Assembly: GCA_910584435.1 (NCBI GenBank)
Contig: CAJUAP010000083.1
Location: forward strand, 1-14,724
DNA: 14,724 nucleotides
Source: an uncultured Acetatifactor sp.
GTDB taxonomy: Bacteria; Bacillota; Clostridia; Lachnospirales; Lachnospiraceae
Direction of reading: 5' to 3'
Both the position numbers and the translations under genes were made by a program. Positions within the stretch are counted from its first letter, which is position 1. The number at the start of each line of letters is the position of its first letter. The notes under the pieces are model-generated. The model made no database searches. It was not told the origin of the DNA and saw only the letters and a program-made list of their open reading frames with translations. Below, in pieces: positions 14,202-14,724 of the stretch.

Positions 14202-14292
14202 CTGTCCGCTCCTTTTATTTTGGTTCTGTTCCGGCAATTCGCAGTCCTTCCTGCCGGAAGCATTTTATCTTTCCAAAAAGGAAATTATCTTT

Positions 14293-14321
14293 ATTATACT
14301 GCAAAACAGATTCTCTGTACA
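14293..14321 (-). promoter_or_regulatory. Promoter candidate of the HSP90-TPR operon
   Basis: On the minus strand TGTACA (14316-14321, 4 of 6 to consensus) and a perfect TATAAT (14293-14298) are 17 nt apart, about 90 nt upstream of the HSP90 start. No CIRCE-type or other heat-shock operator is visible between it and the start. It lies inside the tail of the decayed CHC2 open frame, arguing that the frame's tail is not a gene. Confidence 0.6.
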
Positions 14322-14439
14322 GAAAAAAGACAAATTCCACTATAATCTGCCCGGGAACCTCCTTTGTTCCAGTCAGCAGCGTGTCTAAAAGATAACCCAC
14401 ATACTCCCGTTTCTGCATGGCTTCCACGAACAGCGGGTT

Positions 14440-14560
14440 CCAGCCGTCCGCCCGGCAGCCGAAACAGTGGAACCGCTTATCCACCTTCAAGCCGGGATTC
14501 TTGTCTTTATGGAAGGGGCGGACAGCCATGCCGTTTGCAGATATAATCGGGGATTTATAA
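14440..14560 (-). pseudogene. Decayed CHC2 zinc-finger (mobile-element primase-type) fragment
   Basis: Within a 148-codon open frame (14215-14661) only a short segment is recognisable: SANGMAVRPFHKDKNPGLKV followed by DKRFHCFGCRADGW. It matches the CHC2 zinc finger of DNA-primase-like proteins carried by integrative elements of Firmicutes, where the pattern is roughly NGMxxCPFHxDKxPSxKV and FHCFGCxADGD (family knowledge). The first zinc ligand Cys before PFH is Arg here, while His and the CFGC pair remain, so the finger is probably broken. Upstream codons do not match the family N-terminus, the ATG has no ribosome site, and downstream of GW the frame (MQKREYVGYLLDTLLTGTKE onward) is unrelated and contains the HSP90 promoter. 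It is best read as a relic of an integrated element. Confidence 0.55.
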
Positions 14561-14689
14561 GCAGAGCCGCCAAAAACACTGCCTCTCTCCCTCTCCGAAA
14601 TCCGCCGGCAAAAGGAAATCCGGGTGGAGCAGCAGACTGCCAATTTACAAAGCTTGGACATTTCAAAATTTTTAGTCAGTATCCATGTG

Positions 14690-14724
14690 TTACTGCTGCA
14701 GCTTTATGGTATCCACAATGGACA
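14690..14724 (-). CDS. Possible 3' end of an unknown gene (runs off right edge)
   Basis: On the minus strand a frame entering from the right edge reads SIVDTIKLQQ and stops at 14690-14692. The composition fits a protein C-terminus and the strand matches the downstream relic and operon. Only ten codons are visible, so this is a weak call with no family assignment. Confidence 0.2.
   Translation of the reverse strand, partial: SIVDTIKLQQ

Noticed and set aside
14202..14237. TTG start 12 codons upstream in HSP90
   Set aside because: The ribosome site lies downstream of this TTG and points to the ATG at 14199-14201.

Overview
The window looks like a chromosomal segment of a Lachnospiraceae-type gut Clostridium. 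The support is a mid-40s to high-40s GC impression, strong AGGAGG-type ribosome sites, a peptidyl-prolyl isomerase tail and a sugar-ABC solute-binding-protein tail of the kind common in that family, a LytTR regulator and a family-9 pectate lyase. The genus is not determinable from the sequence alone (Eisenbergiella/Hungatella-like is a guess).

Left part (1-2400) is a patch of gene remains. It holds a partial minus-strand gene start, a terminator, a palindrome-rich stretch, the 3' end of a cyclophilin-type isomerase followed by its own terminator, the 3' end of an extracellular solute-binding protein, one intact hypothetical gene of the MNPLI type on the minus strand, and a 43-codon remnant of an unknown minus-strand protein. 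Centre-left (2397-3773) is rarA, a core replication-fork gene, here with an N-terminal sliding-clamp-binding pentapeptide. It converges on a large family-9 pectate lyase-like gene (3819-6188, minus) that has no signal peptide and whose roughly 200-nt leader carries a 45-bp tandem repeat. Divergent from it is a stand-alone LytTR response regulator (6542-7288), with a possible 43-codon ORF overlapping its end.

Right part (7480-14201, all minus) is the most interesting block. Reading with transcription: a promoter at about 14293-14321, a divergent HSP90-family ATPase, then two paralogous helical-repeat (TPR-like) proteins whose starts overlap the preceding stops by 8 and 16 nt. Next comes a 220-bp spacer made of three successive inverted repeats, then a DUF4272 protein and an NAD-dependent epimerase/dehydratase. 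The tight coupling of an HSP90 with two TPR-like proteins suggests a dedicated chaperone/co-chaperone module; DUF4272 may be its client or a downstream partner. No function for the module can be read directly from the sequence. Upstream of it lies a decayed CHC2 zinc-finger (mobile-element primase-type) fragment, which suggests the block sits next to the ruin of an integrated element.

No tRNA, rRNA, CRISPR array, intact transposase or intact integrase was recognised.
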